From positions 1-33,304 of the forward strand of contig CAAEOZ010000216.1 in NCBI GenBank assembly GCA_900757715.1: 33,304 nt of DNA, read 5' to 3'. Source of the DNA: an uncultured Veillonella sp. (GTDB taxonomy: Bacteria; Bacillota; Negativicutes; Veillonellales; Veillonellaceae). Both the position numbers and the translations under genes were made by a program. This document shows, in pieces, positions 1 to 7,747 of the stretch; position 1 is the stretch's first letter, and each line of letters opens with the position of its first letter. Under the pieces are notes generated by a model. It did not search any database. It saw nothing but the letters and a program-made list of their open reading frames with translations, and had not been told where the DNA came from.

Positions 1-60
1 AACTAATATAAAAAAGTTCAACATTTGAGCAAGAATCGTTCCAAGGCTTAAGTCAACCAA
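1..60 (-). CDS. atpF: F0F1 ATP synthase subunit b, N-terminal fragment
   Basis: Only the first 20 codons are in the window; the frame runs open off the left edge. Translation from TTG gives Met-Val-Asp-Leu-Ser-Leu-Gly-Thr-Ile-Leu-Ala-Gln-Met-Leu-Asn-Phe-Phe, the usual start of the single membrane helix that anchors subunit b in F0. TTG at 60 is chosen because a strong GAGGAGG site lies seven bases upstream; the in-frame ATG at 24 has no such site and would remove the start of the helix. It follows atpE by 18 bases, as in the standard B-E-F order. Subunit b forms the peripheral stalk that holds F1 against rotation. Confidence 0.85.
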   Translation of the reverse strand, partial: MVDLSLGTILAQMLNFFILV

Positions 61-78
61 GGTTATTCCTCCTCGTTA

Positions 79-306
79 TTATCTGAATAACAAAATAAAC
101 GCAACTACTACGCCGATGATAGGCATCGCTTCGATCAAACCAATCGCTACGAACATAGTAGACATCAATTGACCACGCAATTCAGGTTGGCGTGTAATAC
201 CTTCGATTACTTTACTAGATACAAGACCGTCACCGATACCTGCACCAATGGCACCACAACCTACTGCGATCGCTGCTGCTAATGCGAATAAACCTTGAGA
301 TTCCAT
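79..306 (-). CDS. atpE: F0F1 ATP synthase subunit c
   Basis: A 75-residue hairpin proteolipid that forms the rotor ring of F0. Helix 1 is the glycine-rich stretch around residues 8-30 (GAIGAGIGDG), the polar loop holds the conserved RQPE at 39-42, and helix 2 carries the ion-binding carboxylate Glu59 in GLIEAMP. Residues after Glu59 are Ala-Met, not the Ser-Thr of sodium-binding rings, so proton coupling is the simpler reading. Residue 26, which lines up with the sodium-ligand Gln32 of Ilyobacter, is Asp, as I recall for mycobacterial c subunits. It lies 23 bases downstream of atpB and 18 upstream of atpF, in one transcript. Confidence 0.97.
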   Translation of the reverse strand: MESQGLFALAAAIAVGCGAIGAGIGDGLVSSKVIEGITRQPELRGQLMSTMFVAIGLIEAMPIIGVVVAFILLFR

Positions 307-329
307 AATATATCCTCCATATACAATAA

Positions 330-1004
330 TTAATGTTCCTCACTAAGAGCCATCCCCAAGTAGGATGCTGTAAGAACGGTAAAAATAAAGGCCTGAATAA
401 TGCCGATAAACAAACTAAAAGCAATCCAAACCCATGGTGCAGGTACAAACCAAGGCAAGTTATATAATACTTCTAACAAAATTTCACCAGCTACAATATT
501 ACCGAATAGACGGAAAGCAAGCGTAACAGGTCTAGCAATCTCTTCAAAGATATTCAGTATTAGCAAAGCCTTATAAGGTCGTACGAAATGCTTGAAATAG
601 GATAAGCCTTTAACTTTAATCCCCATAACCCATACTACTAATGTGCTACATAGAGCTAATGCAACAGTAGTATTAATATCGGATGTTGGTGATGTTAACG
701 CCTTAAACGTAGGCATTAAACCTAATTCGTTTCCTACAAAAATAAATAAGAAAAACGTAAATAACAAGGAACTCACCATCGGCCAATGACGACCTAAGTT
801 CGGAGCTAATTGCCCCTCTAAGCCTTCCAATATAGATTCAACTATATTTTGCAAGCCTACAGGCACCAATTTACGTCCTTGGGTGGCTAATACTGTTATC
901 AGTATTACAATAGCCATAGTAACCCATGTAGCAATTAAGGTATCTATATTAAATGTCAACCCTAACCACTGCACGACCTCATGGTGTCCCGCATGTAATT
1001 CCAC
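330..1004 (-). CDS. atpB: F0F1 ATP synthase subunit a
   Basis: The membrane stator subunit that provides the ion half-channels beside the c ring. The essential arginine is seen in AFRLFGNIVAGE in the fourth hydrophobic segment, and the C-terminal IIQAFIFTVLTASYL helix is typical. About 224 residues with five to six membrane segments, normal for the family. I chose the GTG at 1004 because AAAGGGG lies eight bases upstream of it; the in-frame ATG at 1022 would add six residues but has no convincing ribosome-binding site. It leads the B-E-F group and sits behind its own candidate promoters at about 1079-1125. Confidence 0.93.
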   Translation of the reverse strand: MELHAGHHEVVQWLGLTFNIDTLIATWVTMAIVILITVLATQGRKLVPVGLQNIVESILEGLEGQLAPNLGRHWPMVSSLLFTFFLFIFVGNELGLMPTFKALTSPTSDINTTVALALCSTLVVWVMGIKVKGLSYFKHFVRPYKALLILNIFEEIARPVTLAFRLFGNIVAGEILLEVLYNLPWFVPAPWVWIAFSLFIGIIQAFIFTVLTASYLGMALSEEH

Positions 1005-1078
1005 GTTCTCAACCCCTTTCATAGATATAATAAAACCTAATATATTTACAATTAATATAAATATAATATATATGTATC

Positions 1079-1125
1079 ATCATACATCGTTATAGATATA
1101 TAATCAACACTTGAAGGGTAAACAA
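1079..1125 (-). promoter_or_regulatory. Two overlapping candidate promoters for atpBEF
   Basis: Read on the minus strand, two sigma-A-like pairs each with 17-base spacing are present: TTGTTT at 1120-1125 with TATATA at 1097-1102, and TTGATT at 1102-1107 with TATGAT at 1079-1084. They sit in the 180-base gap between atpI and atpB, the only large gap inside the atp cluster. This suggests atpBEF can be transcribed without atpZ and atpI. Assignment is by pattern only. Confidence 0.5.
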
Positions 1126-1186
1126 TTCCAATTACTCATAAATATTTTGTGCATAATGCATTATTGGAATACATATAATCACGAGA

Positions 1187-1555
1187 TTAGAAATGTCGAC
1201 TAAGCAACCAGTACACTACATATAATACAGGTTGTATCAGTGCAATACCAATAAACATACTAATAGCCTCTATTCCTTGGATTTTCAATCCTAAGACCAC
1301 CAAAGAGCCTACTAATAAGAGACGCCATATCATCTGTCTGCGCGCCTTACGAACAGCCTTATAAGGATCACCTAATATAATTGCTTGACCATGTAATGCA
1401 AGGCTAAGCAAGTAGAGCACCATTATAAAAATACCCCACAGCCAGCCCCATACATAGTGTTGTAATCCGCATGCAACCTGTATTATCACCCCTAAAAAGG
1501 CAATAAAAAAACAAGTCAGCAGCACGCGCACTATGAATTTTATATATTGATTCAT
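1187..1555 (-). CDS. atpI: ATP synthase subunit I (AtpI-like)
   Basis: A 122-residue protein with four hydrophobic segments (about residues 8-25, 29-50, 73-91 and 95-116) and a short basic loop, KAVRKARRQ, between the second and third. Size, topology and position directly upstream of atpB match the ATP synthase I family, which helps assemble the c ring or supplies magnesium in other bacteria. It starts with ATG ten bases after the atpZ-like gene. The family is weakly conserved, so the assignment leans on location. A gap of about 180 bases separates it from atpB. Confidence 0.75.
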   Translation of the reverse strand: MNQYIKFIVRVLLTCFFIAFLGVIIQVACGLQHYVWGWLWGIFIMVLYLLSLALHGQAIILGDPYKAVRKARRQMIWRLLLVGSLVVLGLKIQGIEAISMFIGIALIQPVLYVVYWLLSRHF

Positions 1556-1565
1556 ACATACCTCA

Positions 1566-1760
1566 CTACTTAACTTGTTTATATAGCATATAAAATCCTG
1601 TTATAGCTCCTATTAGGCCAAATATGACCATACAGAGTGGCTCCGTTTGTAGCCAACTATCTAATTTATGACCTAGCCAAATAAAACCACCTATACAGGA
1701 GACCAGTGTTACCCCCGCCGAAGTTGCCATGGCGAGGGCTTTCACAAGATCCTTATCCAT
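1566..1760 (-). CDS. atpZ: AtpZ/AtpI family small membrane protein
   Basis: A 64-residue protein with two membrane helices (about residues 12-31 and 42-60) joined by a loop GHKLDSWLQTEP, the layout of the AtpZ family encoded with AtpI in front of F0 genes. In alkaliphiles AtpZ and AtpI together affect magnesium or calcium transport and ATP synthase assembly. I place the start at ATG 1760, one base after the wecB stop; a GTG at 1796 would overlap wecB by 35 bases and add 12 residues unlike the family. The tight spacing implies coupling with wecB translation, as no strong ribosome-binding site is visible. Confidence 0.7.
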   Translation of the reverse strand: MDKDLVKALAMATSAGVTLVSCIGGFIWLGHKLDSWLQTEPLCMVIFGLIGAITGFYMLYKQVK

Positions 1761-1761
1761 A

Positions 1762-2904
1762 TTATTTACCAAAACGTTCAGGGCGATTTGCATCACCTAA
1801 AAACTCATGGCGTAACGCTTGGATAATGCGTTCAGATGCTTTACCGTCACCATAGGGATTAACAGAATTAGACATCAATTTATATGCTTCAGCATTGCTC
1901 AATAATTCATGAGCTGCTTTATGTACTATATCCTTATTAGTACCTACAAGACGAACGGTACCTGCTTCTACCGCCTCAGGACGTTCTGTAGTATCACGTA
2001 GTACGAGCACTGGTTTACCAAGGGCAGGCGCTTCCTCTTGAATTCCACCTGAATCAGTCAAAATCAAATAAGATTTAGCCATCAAGTTTGCAAACGGTTC
2101 ATAATCAAGAGGGTCAATTAATGTAACACGCTCCACAGAACCAAGTTCCTCTTGTACAACTTGGCGAACTTTAGGATTCTTATGTACAGGGAAAACAACT
2201 TGAATATCTTCAAATTCATTAATTAAATCTCGAATAGCTTGATATACATGACGCATAGGTTCGCCTAAGTTTTCTCGACGATGTGTGGTAACAAGGACCG
2301 TGCGTTTTTCAGAATCAAGAGCATTAATAGCTGCATCATCGAATACATAGTTGTCTTGCACCGTCGTATCAAGAGCATCGATAACAGTATTACCCGTTAC
2401 ATAAAGATGTTCTGTATTAATATTTTCTTTTTTTAAATTGCTTTCAGAACTAGAAGTAGGCGCAAAGTGATACGTCGCAATAGAGCCCGTCAATTTGCGA
2501 TTCATCTCTTCAGGGAACGGAGAGTAAATATCACCTGTCCGTAATCCTGCTTCCACGTGACCTACAGGAATTTCTTGGTAGAAAGAAGCCAAGGCCCCAG
2601 CAAAGGTAGTTGTAGTATCACCATGAACGAGTACCACATCAGGTTTTGCTTCTTCTAATACATCTTTAAGGCCCATCAAAGCACGATTAGTTACATCATA
2701 TAGTGTTTGACCTTGACTCATAATATTTAAATCATAGTCTGGGGTAATATTAAACAAGTTTAGTACTTGATCGAGCATATCTCGATGCTGTGCCGTAACG
2801 GTTACGATAGGTTCCATATCTGGTGCTGCTTGTAACGCTTTTACAAGAGGAGCCATCTTGATAGCCTCAGGTCTTGTACCAAAGATTGTCATAACTTTTA
2901 ACAT
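1762..2904 (-). CDS. wecB: UDP-N-acetylglucosamine 2-epimerase (non-hydrolysing)
   Basis: Interconverts UDP-GlcNAc and UDP-ManNAc in the cytoplasm, supplying ManNAc units for envelope polysaccharide or teichoic-acid-like linkage. About 380 residues, the family norm. Visible motifs are the N-terminal IFGTRPEAIKMAPL, VHGDTTTTFAGALA, GHVEAGLRTGDIYSPFPEE, TTHRRENLG and DSGGIQEEAPALGKPVLVLR with the following TERPEA. The start is ATG 2904, preceded by GGAGG at good spacing; a longer frame to 2955 would prepend 17 residues foreign to the family. It lies 57 bases after wecA and is followed at once by the atpZ-like gene. Confidence 0.95.
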   Translation of the reverse strand: MLKVMTIFGTRPEAIKMAPLVKALQAAPDMEPIVTVTAQHRDMLDQVLNLFNITPDYDLNIMSQGQTLYDVTNRALMGLKDVLEEAKPDVVLVHGDTTTTFAGALASFYQEIPVGHVEAGLRTGDIYSPFPEEMNRKLTGSIATYHFAPTSSSESNLKKENINTEHLYVTGNTVIDALDTTVQDNYVFDDAAINALDSEKRTVLVTTHRRENLGEPMRHVYQAIRDLINEFEDIQVVFPVHKNPKVRQVVQEELGSVERVTLIDPLDYEPFANLMAKSYLILTDSGGIQEEAPALGKPVLVLRDTTERPEAVEAGTVRLVGTNKDIVHKAAHELLSNAEAYKLMSNSVNPYGDGKASERIIQALRHEFLGDANRPERFGK

Positions 2905-2961
2905 AGTTGCCTCCAACGTAGTAGGATAGAAAAAATGGGGCGCCAAGCACCCCACAGATGG

Positions 2962-4113
2962 TTATTCCTTATGAGAATCATCAGTATTCTCCAAAGCTTT
3001 AGCCAATTCATCGCGATCAAAGGATATGGTATCATCCGAGTCGTTGCGTTCAATTGTAGGACGTGGTAACGGATGCCCTGCCGCATCACTATGCATGATA
3101 ACACCAAGGCGTCGTGCAATATAGATACTACACAAGAAAATTACTAATACTAAGGTCGCACCGACCCAAGCATTAACCTCTGCAACGATAACAGATACAC
3201 CACCGAAAAGAGCTGTTACTGCATACATCAACAATACAGCTTGCTTTTGTGTTAATCCTTGTGCCAATAAGCGATGGTGAACATGACCTTTATCGGGTTT
3301 AAAGATGGGACGCCCACTGATTTTACGGCGCACAATGGCAAATAAGGTATCCAAAATCGGCAAACCTAATACGATAGCTGGTACTACTAATGCAATGGTA
3401 GCAGCCGTTTTAACGGCGCCCATAACAGAAATAGCAGCCAATGTATAACCGAGAAGCATAGAGCCCGTATCACCCATAAAGATCTTTGCAGGGTTAAAGT
3501 TATACCGTAAGAAGCCTACCGTTGCACCTGCCAAGGCAAGAGAAATACAAGCGAGGTCGGTTTGACCAAGTTGTAATGTCATCGCACAAACAGCGATACA
3601 TGCGATAAAGGAAATACCTGCAGCCAAGCCATCAAGTCCATCAATTAGGTTTACAATATTTGTAAAACCAACTATCCAGAAAATAGTCAATGGAATAGCC
3701 CAATACTTGAGATATACTACACCACCCCAAGGAAGGTTAATGAAGTCTACTCGAATATCATAAGCCACCAGAATAGCAGCTGCTATAATTTGTCCCATTA
3801 ACTTAGTTTTTGGCTCAATTTGTTTAATGTCGTCCCAAATACCAACTAGCACCAAAATGACCGTACCAAGGACAAACCCAAACAATTTATGATCATGCGG
3901 GATGGAATTGTTAAAAAGAACCGATCCCACATAACCGAGAAAGATTGCTAATCCACCAAGTCGTGGAATTGCACCATGATGCACCTTTCGAGCATCAGGC
4001 TTATCTATTGCCCCAACAGCAACGGCAAAGCGTTTTACCAATGGGGTAAGTGCAAAGGTTATGATGAGCGCTAGTGCAAAGGCCCACACATAATCGAGCA
4101 CATATTCACTCAT
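2962..4113 (-). CDS. wecA: Undecaprenyl-phosphate GlcNAc-1-phosphate transferase (WecA/TagO)
   Basis: Polytopic membrane enzyme of the MraY/WecA family that moves GlcNAc-1-phosphate from UDP-GlcNAc to undecaprenyl phosphate, the first step of many envelope glycans. At 383 residues with about ten or eleven hydrophobic segments it is the expected size. Family signatures: KPDARKVHHGAIPRLGG near residue 38, the acidic pair in GIWDDIKQIEPK, NLIDGLDGLAAGI, FMGDTGSMLLGY and the GHVHHRLL histidine motif that marks the polyprenyl-P HexNAc transferases. The C-terminal tail of about 50 residues is charged and soluble. ATG 4113 is preceded by TTGGAGGTG. It is 34 bases after the UPF0210 gene. Confidence 0.95.
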   Translation of the reverse strand: MSEYVLDYVWAFALALIITFALTPLVKRFAVAVGAIDKPDARKVHHGAIPRLGGLAIFLGYVGSVLFNNSIPHDHKLFGFVLGTVILVLVGIWDDIKQIEPKTKLMGQIIAAAILVAYDIRVDFINLPWGGVVYLKYWAIPLTIFWIVGFTNIVNLIDGLDGLAAGISFIACIAVCAMTLQLGQTDLACISLALAGATVGFLRYNFNPAKIFMGDTGSMLLGYTLAAISVMGAVKTAATIALVVPAIVLGLPILDTLFAIVRRKISGRPIFKPDKGHVHHRLLAQGLTQKQAVLLMYAVTALFGGVSVIVAEVNAWVGATLVLVIFLCSIYIARRLGVIMHSDAAGHPLPRPTIERNDSDDTISFDRDELAKALENTDDSHKE

Positions 4114-4147
4114 AAGACACCTCCAACAAGTAGGTTGTAAAAACGGA

Positions 4148-5506
4148 TTAATTCGTTAAGCTACGAATAGGAGCAGGAATTCTTCCACCACGGGCAATGA
4201 ACTCGGCTGCACTATATGGACTCACTTCAATAATAGGAGCATAGCCTAATAATCCACCAAACTCGACAACCTCTCCAACAGTCTTACCAGGTACAGGAAT
4301 TACACGAACCGCAGTTGTCTTATTATTAATCATACCAATTGCTGATTCATCTGCAATGATAGCAGAAATGGTATCAGCAGTAGTGTCTCCAGGAATAGCA
4401 ATCATATCAAGACCTACAGAACATACACATGTCATGGCCTCTAATTTATCAAGCGTCAAACTACCACAGGATACAGCATCAATCATGCCTGCATCTTCTG
4501 AGACAGGAATGAATGCACCACTAAGCCCACCTACGTGAGAGGAAGCCATAAGACCACCTTTTTTCACCGCATCATTAAGTAATGCTAGTGCTGCTGTAGT
4601 GCCATGACACCCACAAGAGGACAAGCCCATTTCTTCAAGAACATGAGCTACAGAGTCACCTACAGCTGGCGTTGGCGCCAAAGATAAATCGATAATACCA
4701 AATGGTTTACCAAGACGACGAGATGCCTCTTGCGCTACCAATTGACCTACGCGCGTGATTTTGAAAGCAGTACGTTTAATCGTTTCTGCTACAACGTCAA
4801 AGGATTGTCCTCGAACGGATTCAAGCGCATGTTTTACAACACCCGGGCCAGATACGCCCACAGAAATAGCACTATCCCCTTCTGTTACCCCGAAGAAAGC
4901 ACCCGCCATAAACGGATTATCCTCTACAGGATTACAGAAAATAACGAGTTTAGCACAACCAAGAGCATCATTATTCTTTGTAAGTTCTGCGGTTCTCTTA
5001 ACGATGACACCCATATCGCGCACTGCGTCCATGTTGATACCAGTTTTAGTTGAACCCACCGCAACAGAGCTACAAACAATATCCGTAGTTGCCAGCGCTT
5101 CAGGAATAGAGTCAATCAAAATACGATCAGCTCGTGTAGCGCCCTTTGTTACAAGCGCAGAAAAGCCGCCGATAAAATTAACACCTACAGTTTTTGCAGC
5201 ACGATCCATAGCTTCCGCCACAGGAACATAGGATGTTAAATCACTACCACCTGCTACAAGAGAAATGGGTGTTACAGAAATACGCTTGTTGATAATAGGG
5301 ATACCAAACTCGCGTTCAATATTTTCACCCGTAGATACAAGGTGTTCTGCCTCTTTTGTAATACGGTCATAAATACGGTCACACAACTCTTTACCAGAAC
5401 TAGATGCGCATTCGAGCAAGCTGATCCCCATCGTAATAGTACGCACATCAAGCTTGTTATCATGAATCATCTGATTCGTTTCTAAAATATTGTCGATAGA
5501 TAACAT
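4148..5506 (-). CDS. PFL family protein (UPF0210, DUF711-like)
   Basis: A 452-residue cytoplasmic protein recognised as the UPF0210/DUF711 family, structurally related to the glycyl-radical PFL fold by classification; its biochemical role is unknown. Visible features include VTPISLVAGG near residue 78, conserved cysteines in DIVCSSVAVGSTKTGIN and SSCGCHGTTAALALLNDAVKKGG, and a C-terminal GGRIPAPIRSLTN. ATG 5506 is preceded by TAGGAGG. It lies nine bases after the ACT-domain gene, a pairing that recurs in many Firmicutes and suggests that the ACT protein is its ligand-sensing partner. There is no transfer signature; it is a core-genome type gene. Confidence 0.85.
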   Translation of the reverse strand: MLSIDNILETNQMIHDNKLDVRTITMGISLLECASSSGKELCDRIYDRITKEAEHLVSTGENIEREFGIPIINKRISVTPISLVAGGSDLTSYVPVAEAMDRAAKTVGVNFIGGFSALVTKGATRADRILIDSIPEALATTDIVCSSVAVGSTKTGINMDAVRDMGVIVKRTAELTKNNDALGCAKLVIFCNPVEDNPFMAGAFFGVTEGDSAISVGVSGPGVVKHALESVRGQSFDVVAETIKRTAFKITRVGQLVAQEASRRLGKPFGIIDLSLAPTPAVGDSVAHVLEEMGLSSCGCHGTTAALALLNDAVKKGGLMASSHVGGLSGAFIPVSEDAGMIDAVSCGSLTLDKLEAMTCVCSVGLDMIAIPGDTTADTISAIIADESAIGMINNKTTAVRVIPVPGKTVGEVVEFGGLLGYAPIIEVSPYSAAEFIARGGRIPAPIRSLTN

Positions 5507-5515
5507 AAGTGCCTC

Positions 5516-5791
5516 CTATCCTACACGGTGCATGCTCAAGAAAATATCAGCATGTTGTGCACGGATTTCAACACCTAGTTCTTTACCTTGAGTCGTTAAA
5601 GCCGCTTGGATAGCTGTAAGATTTTTCATATCTTCAGACTTGGTTTCACACATCATAATCATATTGAAAACGCCATCAAGGATGGTCTGATTAATGGACA
5701 TAATATTTACACCGTAGTTAGCAAGTACGGTACTAACCCCAGCAATGATACCAACGCGGTCTACGCCGACAACGGTAACAACTAATTTCAT
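5516..5791 (-). CDS. ACT domain-containing protein (UPF0237)
   Basis: A 91-residue stand-alone ACT domain: MKLVVTVVGVDRVGIIAGVSTVLAN matches the N-terminal ACT strand-helix with the G(V/I)I-AG turn, followed by SINQTILDGVFNMIMM. ACT domains bind amino acids or other small ligands and regulate partner enzymes; GcvR is a related type. I start at ATG 5791, which follows GAAGGTG at five bases, and not at 5812, which lacks a site. First gene of the leftward cluster, with an extended -10 promoter about 85 bases upstream. It probably acts with the adjacent UPF0210 protein, but no substrate is known. Confidence 0.88.
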   Translation of the reverse strand: MKLVVTVVGVDRVGIIAGVSTVLANYGVNIMSINQTILDGVFNMIMMCETKSEDMKNLTAIQAALTTQGKELGVEIRAQHADIFLSMHRVG

Positions 5792-5873
5792 AACATCACC
5801 TTCTCTAAGCACTACAAACTATATAGCCAGTATAGGGCATTCATATAAGGCATTCAATAAACTATATTAATAT

Positions 5874-5882
5874 ATTATAACA
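5874..5882 (-). promoter_or_regulatory. Extended -10 promoter for the ACT/UPF0210/wec/atp cluster
   Basis: On the minus strand TGTTATAAT is an exact extended -10 element (TGn followed by TATAAT). No good -35 hexamer is seen 16-18 bases upstream, which is usual for extended -10 promoters. It would give a leader of about 75 bases before the ACT gene. Confidence 0.55.
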
Positions 5883-5938
5883 CATTTATTATTTTTCATG
5901 AGTGAAATCTTTATGAGTTTTCTAGTGAAAACAACATG

Positions 5939-7576
5939 TTACACTTCGTCAGACAAAGCACTTGTTACAATCTCTTCACCAGCAGTTAACAATGCGATAA
6001 GACCTTTGTCCCCTTTATAGCTTTCACCATAAATTTTATATAAATCTTCAGTACCAGATGGACGTGCTACAAACCAGCCTGTTTCTGTTTCCACACGAAC
6101 ACCATCGATAGGCATATCCTTGTACAAGGATGTCGTGCGTACATTCGTAATAGCATCACCATCGACCTCTGTAGCTGTAATAGAGCTAGCATTTAACTGT
6201 TTCAACTTAGCCTTGGCCTCCTTTGTACAAGCCGCATCAATACGACCAAATCGAGGATCTCCACAGCCTTCCACAATATTGTTATACAGTCTCTCAACAG
6301 TGGCGCCCATTACAGCGTACATCTCCATCGCTAAGAGAGCCATTACCATGCCGTCTTTATCTGTGGTCCATACTGTACCATCTTTTTTGAGAAAGGATGC
6401 CCCAGCAGATTCTTCGCCTCCAATGCCAATTTCCCCATCGAATAATAGAGAGCTAAAGTATTTAAAGCCTACTGGAACTTCATACACGGGAATTTCTTTA
6501 ACGGATGCCCACTTATCAATCATGGTTGTACAAACAACCGTTTTACCTACCCCTTTATCCTTCCAACCACGAGTTGTGAATAGATAATCGGCAGCGGCTA
6601 CGAGGAATGCATTTGGTGAAGCAAGCCCTTCTGCACTAACAATACCATAACGATCGTAATCGGGATCGTTACCAACAGCCAAATCGTAATTACCTATTTG
6701 CTTAATAACATCGGCCATAGCGTATTCTGAGGAACAATCCATGCGGACCTTACCATCATGGTCATACGTCATAAAGCTAAATGTTGGATCATATTCATCA
6801 TTGATAATATCCATATTGAGATTATAGCGCTCTTTAATAGCTCGCCAATAACCTAGTCCACTACCACCAAGGGCATTAACGAGAACCTTAGGTTTTGCAC
6901 TTTGTATTGCCTCCATATTAATGATAGAAGACAGTTCTTCAACATACAGGCCTTTATAGTCATACGGAACTTGTTGATCAGGTTCAATATTGTCGATGCT
7001 AATACGTTTGAACCCTTCTAATTCACAATATGCACGAACATATTCATTAGCACGGGTTTCAATCCATTTTGTAACGAGAGTATCCGCCGGTCCACCATTA
7101 GTAGCGTTATACTTGATGCCACCGTTATCTGGAGGATTATGAGATGGCGTAATCACGATACCATCCGCCTTATCATCGTGGCTTTCATTATAACGAATAA
7201 TGGCACGAGATATAGATGGTGTCGGCACGAAATCCATATCGGAATCAACCATTGCCGTTACGCCATTGCCAGCAAGAACCTCTAGAACTGTTACAAGGGC
7301 TGGCTGAGATAAAGCATGTGTATCTTGACCGACAAAAATCGGACCTGTAGCGCCGAATTGGCCACGGCCATCACAAATAGCCTGTGTAATAGCGGCCACA
7401 TGTAAATCTGTAAAAGTACCATTTAAAGATGTACCGCGATGGCCAGATGTACCAAAGGATACGAGTTGTGTCGGATCTGTAATATCCGGAGCATTATCAA
7501 AATAGGCATCCACAAGGGTTTGCACATCGATAATATCTTGTTCTTGTACAGGCGTACCTGCTAATTTGTGAGTCAT
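5939..7576 (-). CDS. pgm: Phosphoglucomutase, alpha-D-glucose specific
   Basis: Interconverts glucose 1-phosphate and glucose 6-phosphate, linking glycolysis to UDP-glucose and envelope sugars. The protein is 545 residues from ATG 7576 and runs in parallel with E. coli Pgm (546 residues) end to end. Motifs: FGTSGHRGTS at 41-50, the phosphoserine loop TPSHNPPDNGGIKYN with Ser145, the metal loop DPDYDRYG, the sugar-binding GGEESAGASF and the phosphate-binding ARPSGTEDLYKIY near the C terminus. The start is set by AGAGGT just upstream; an earlier ATG at 7639 adds 21 residues that do not match. Its leader holds a small GAGGGC/GCCCTC hairpin at 7598-7611. Confidence 0.96.
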   Translation of the reverse strand: MTHKLAGTPVQEQDIIDVQTLVDAYFDNAPDITDPTQLVSFGTSGHRGTSLNGTFTDLHVAAITQAICDGRGQFGATGPIFVGQDTHALSQPALVTVLEVLAGNGVTAMVDSDMDFVPTPSISRAIIRYNESHDDKADGIVITPSHNPPDNGGIKYNATNGGPADTLVTKWIETRANEYVRAYCELEGFKRISIDNIEPDQQVPYDYKGLYVEELSSIINMEAIQSAKPKVLVNALGGSGLGYWRAIKERYNLNMDIINDEYDPTFSFMTYDHDGKVRMDCSSEYAMADVIKQIGNYDLAVGNDPDYDRYGIVSAEGLASPNAFLVAAADYLFTTRGWKDKGVGKTVVCTTMIDKWASVKEIPVYEVPVGFKYFSSLLFDGEIGIGGEESAGASFLKKDGTVWTTDKDGMVMALLAMEMYAVMGATVERLYNNIVEGCGDPRFGRIDAACTKEAKAKLKQLNASSITATEVDGDAITNVRTTSLYKDMPIDGVRVETETGWFVARPSGTEDLYKIYGESYKGDKGLIALLTAGEEIVTSALSDEV

Positions 7577-7747
7577 AGAAACCTCTAATCTTATCTTGAG
7601 GGCAAGCCCTCTCATTTTACAACCTTGATATTCGATCAATTACATTAAATTATTTTCAAAATGTATGTATCATTCATAAAATATTATATTTACACATAAT
7701 TAATATAAGATGACAACCGCCAGAGATTTTATCATAATTCTTTATTT

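Noticed and set aside
79..306. Sodium-translocating c ring
   Set aside because: The Glu-Ser-Thr and Gln ligands are replaced by Glu-Ala-Met and Asp.
4755..5231. A 158-codon plus-strand open frame
   Set aside because: It is antisense to the UPF0210 gene, has no ribosome-binding site and has no recognisable protein features.
6120..6587. A 155-codon plus-strand open frame
   Set aside because: Antisense to pgm, whose protein matches its family end to end; the frame is a by-product of its codon use.
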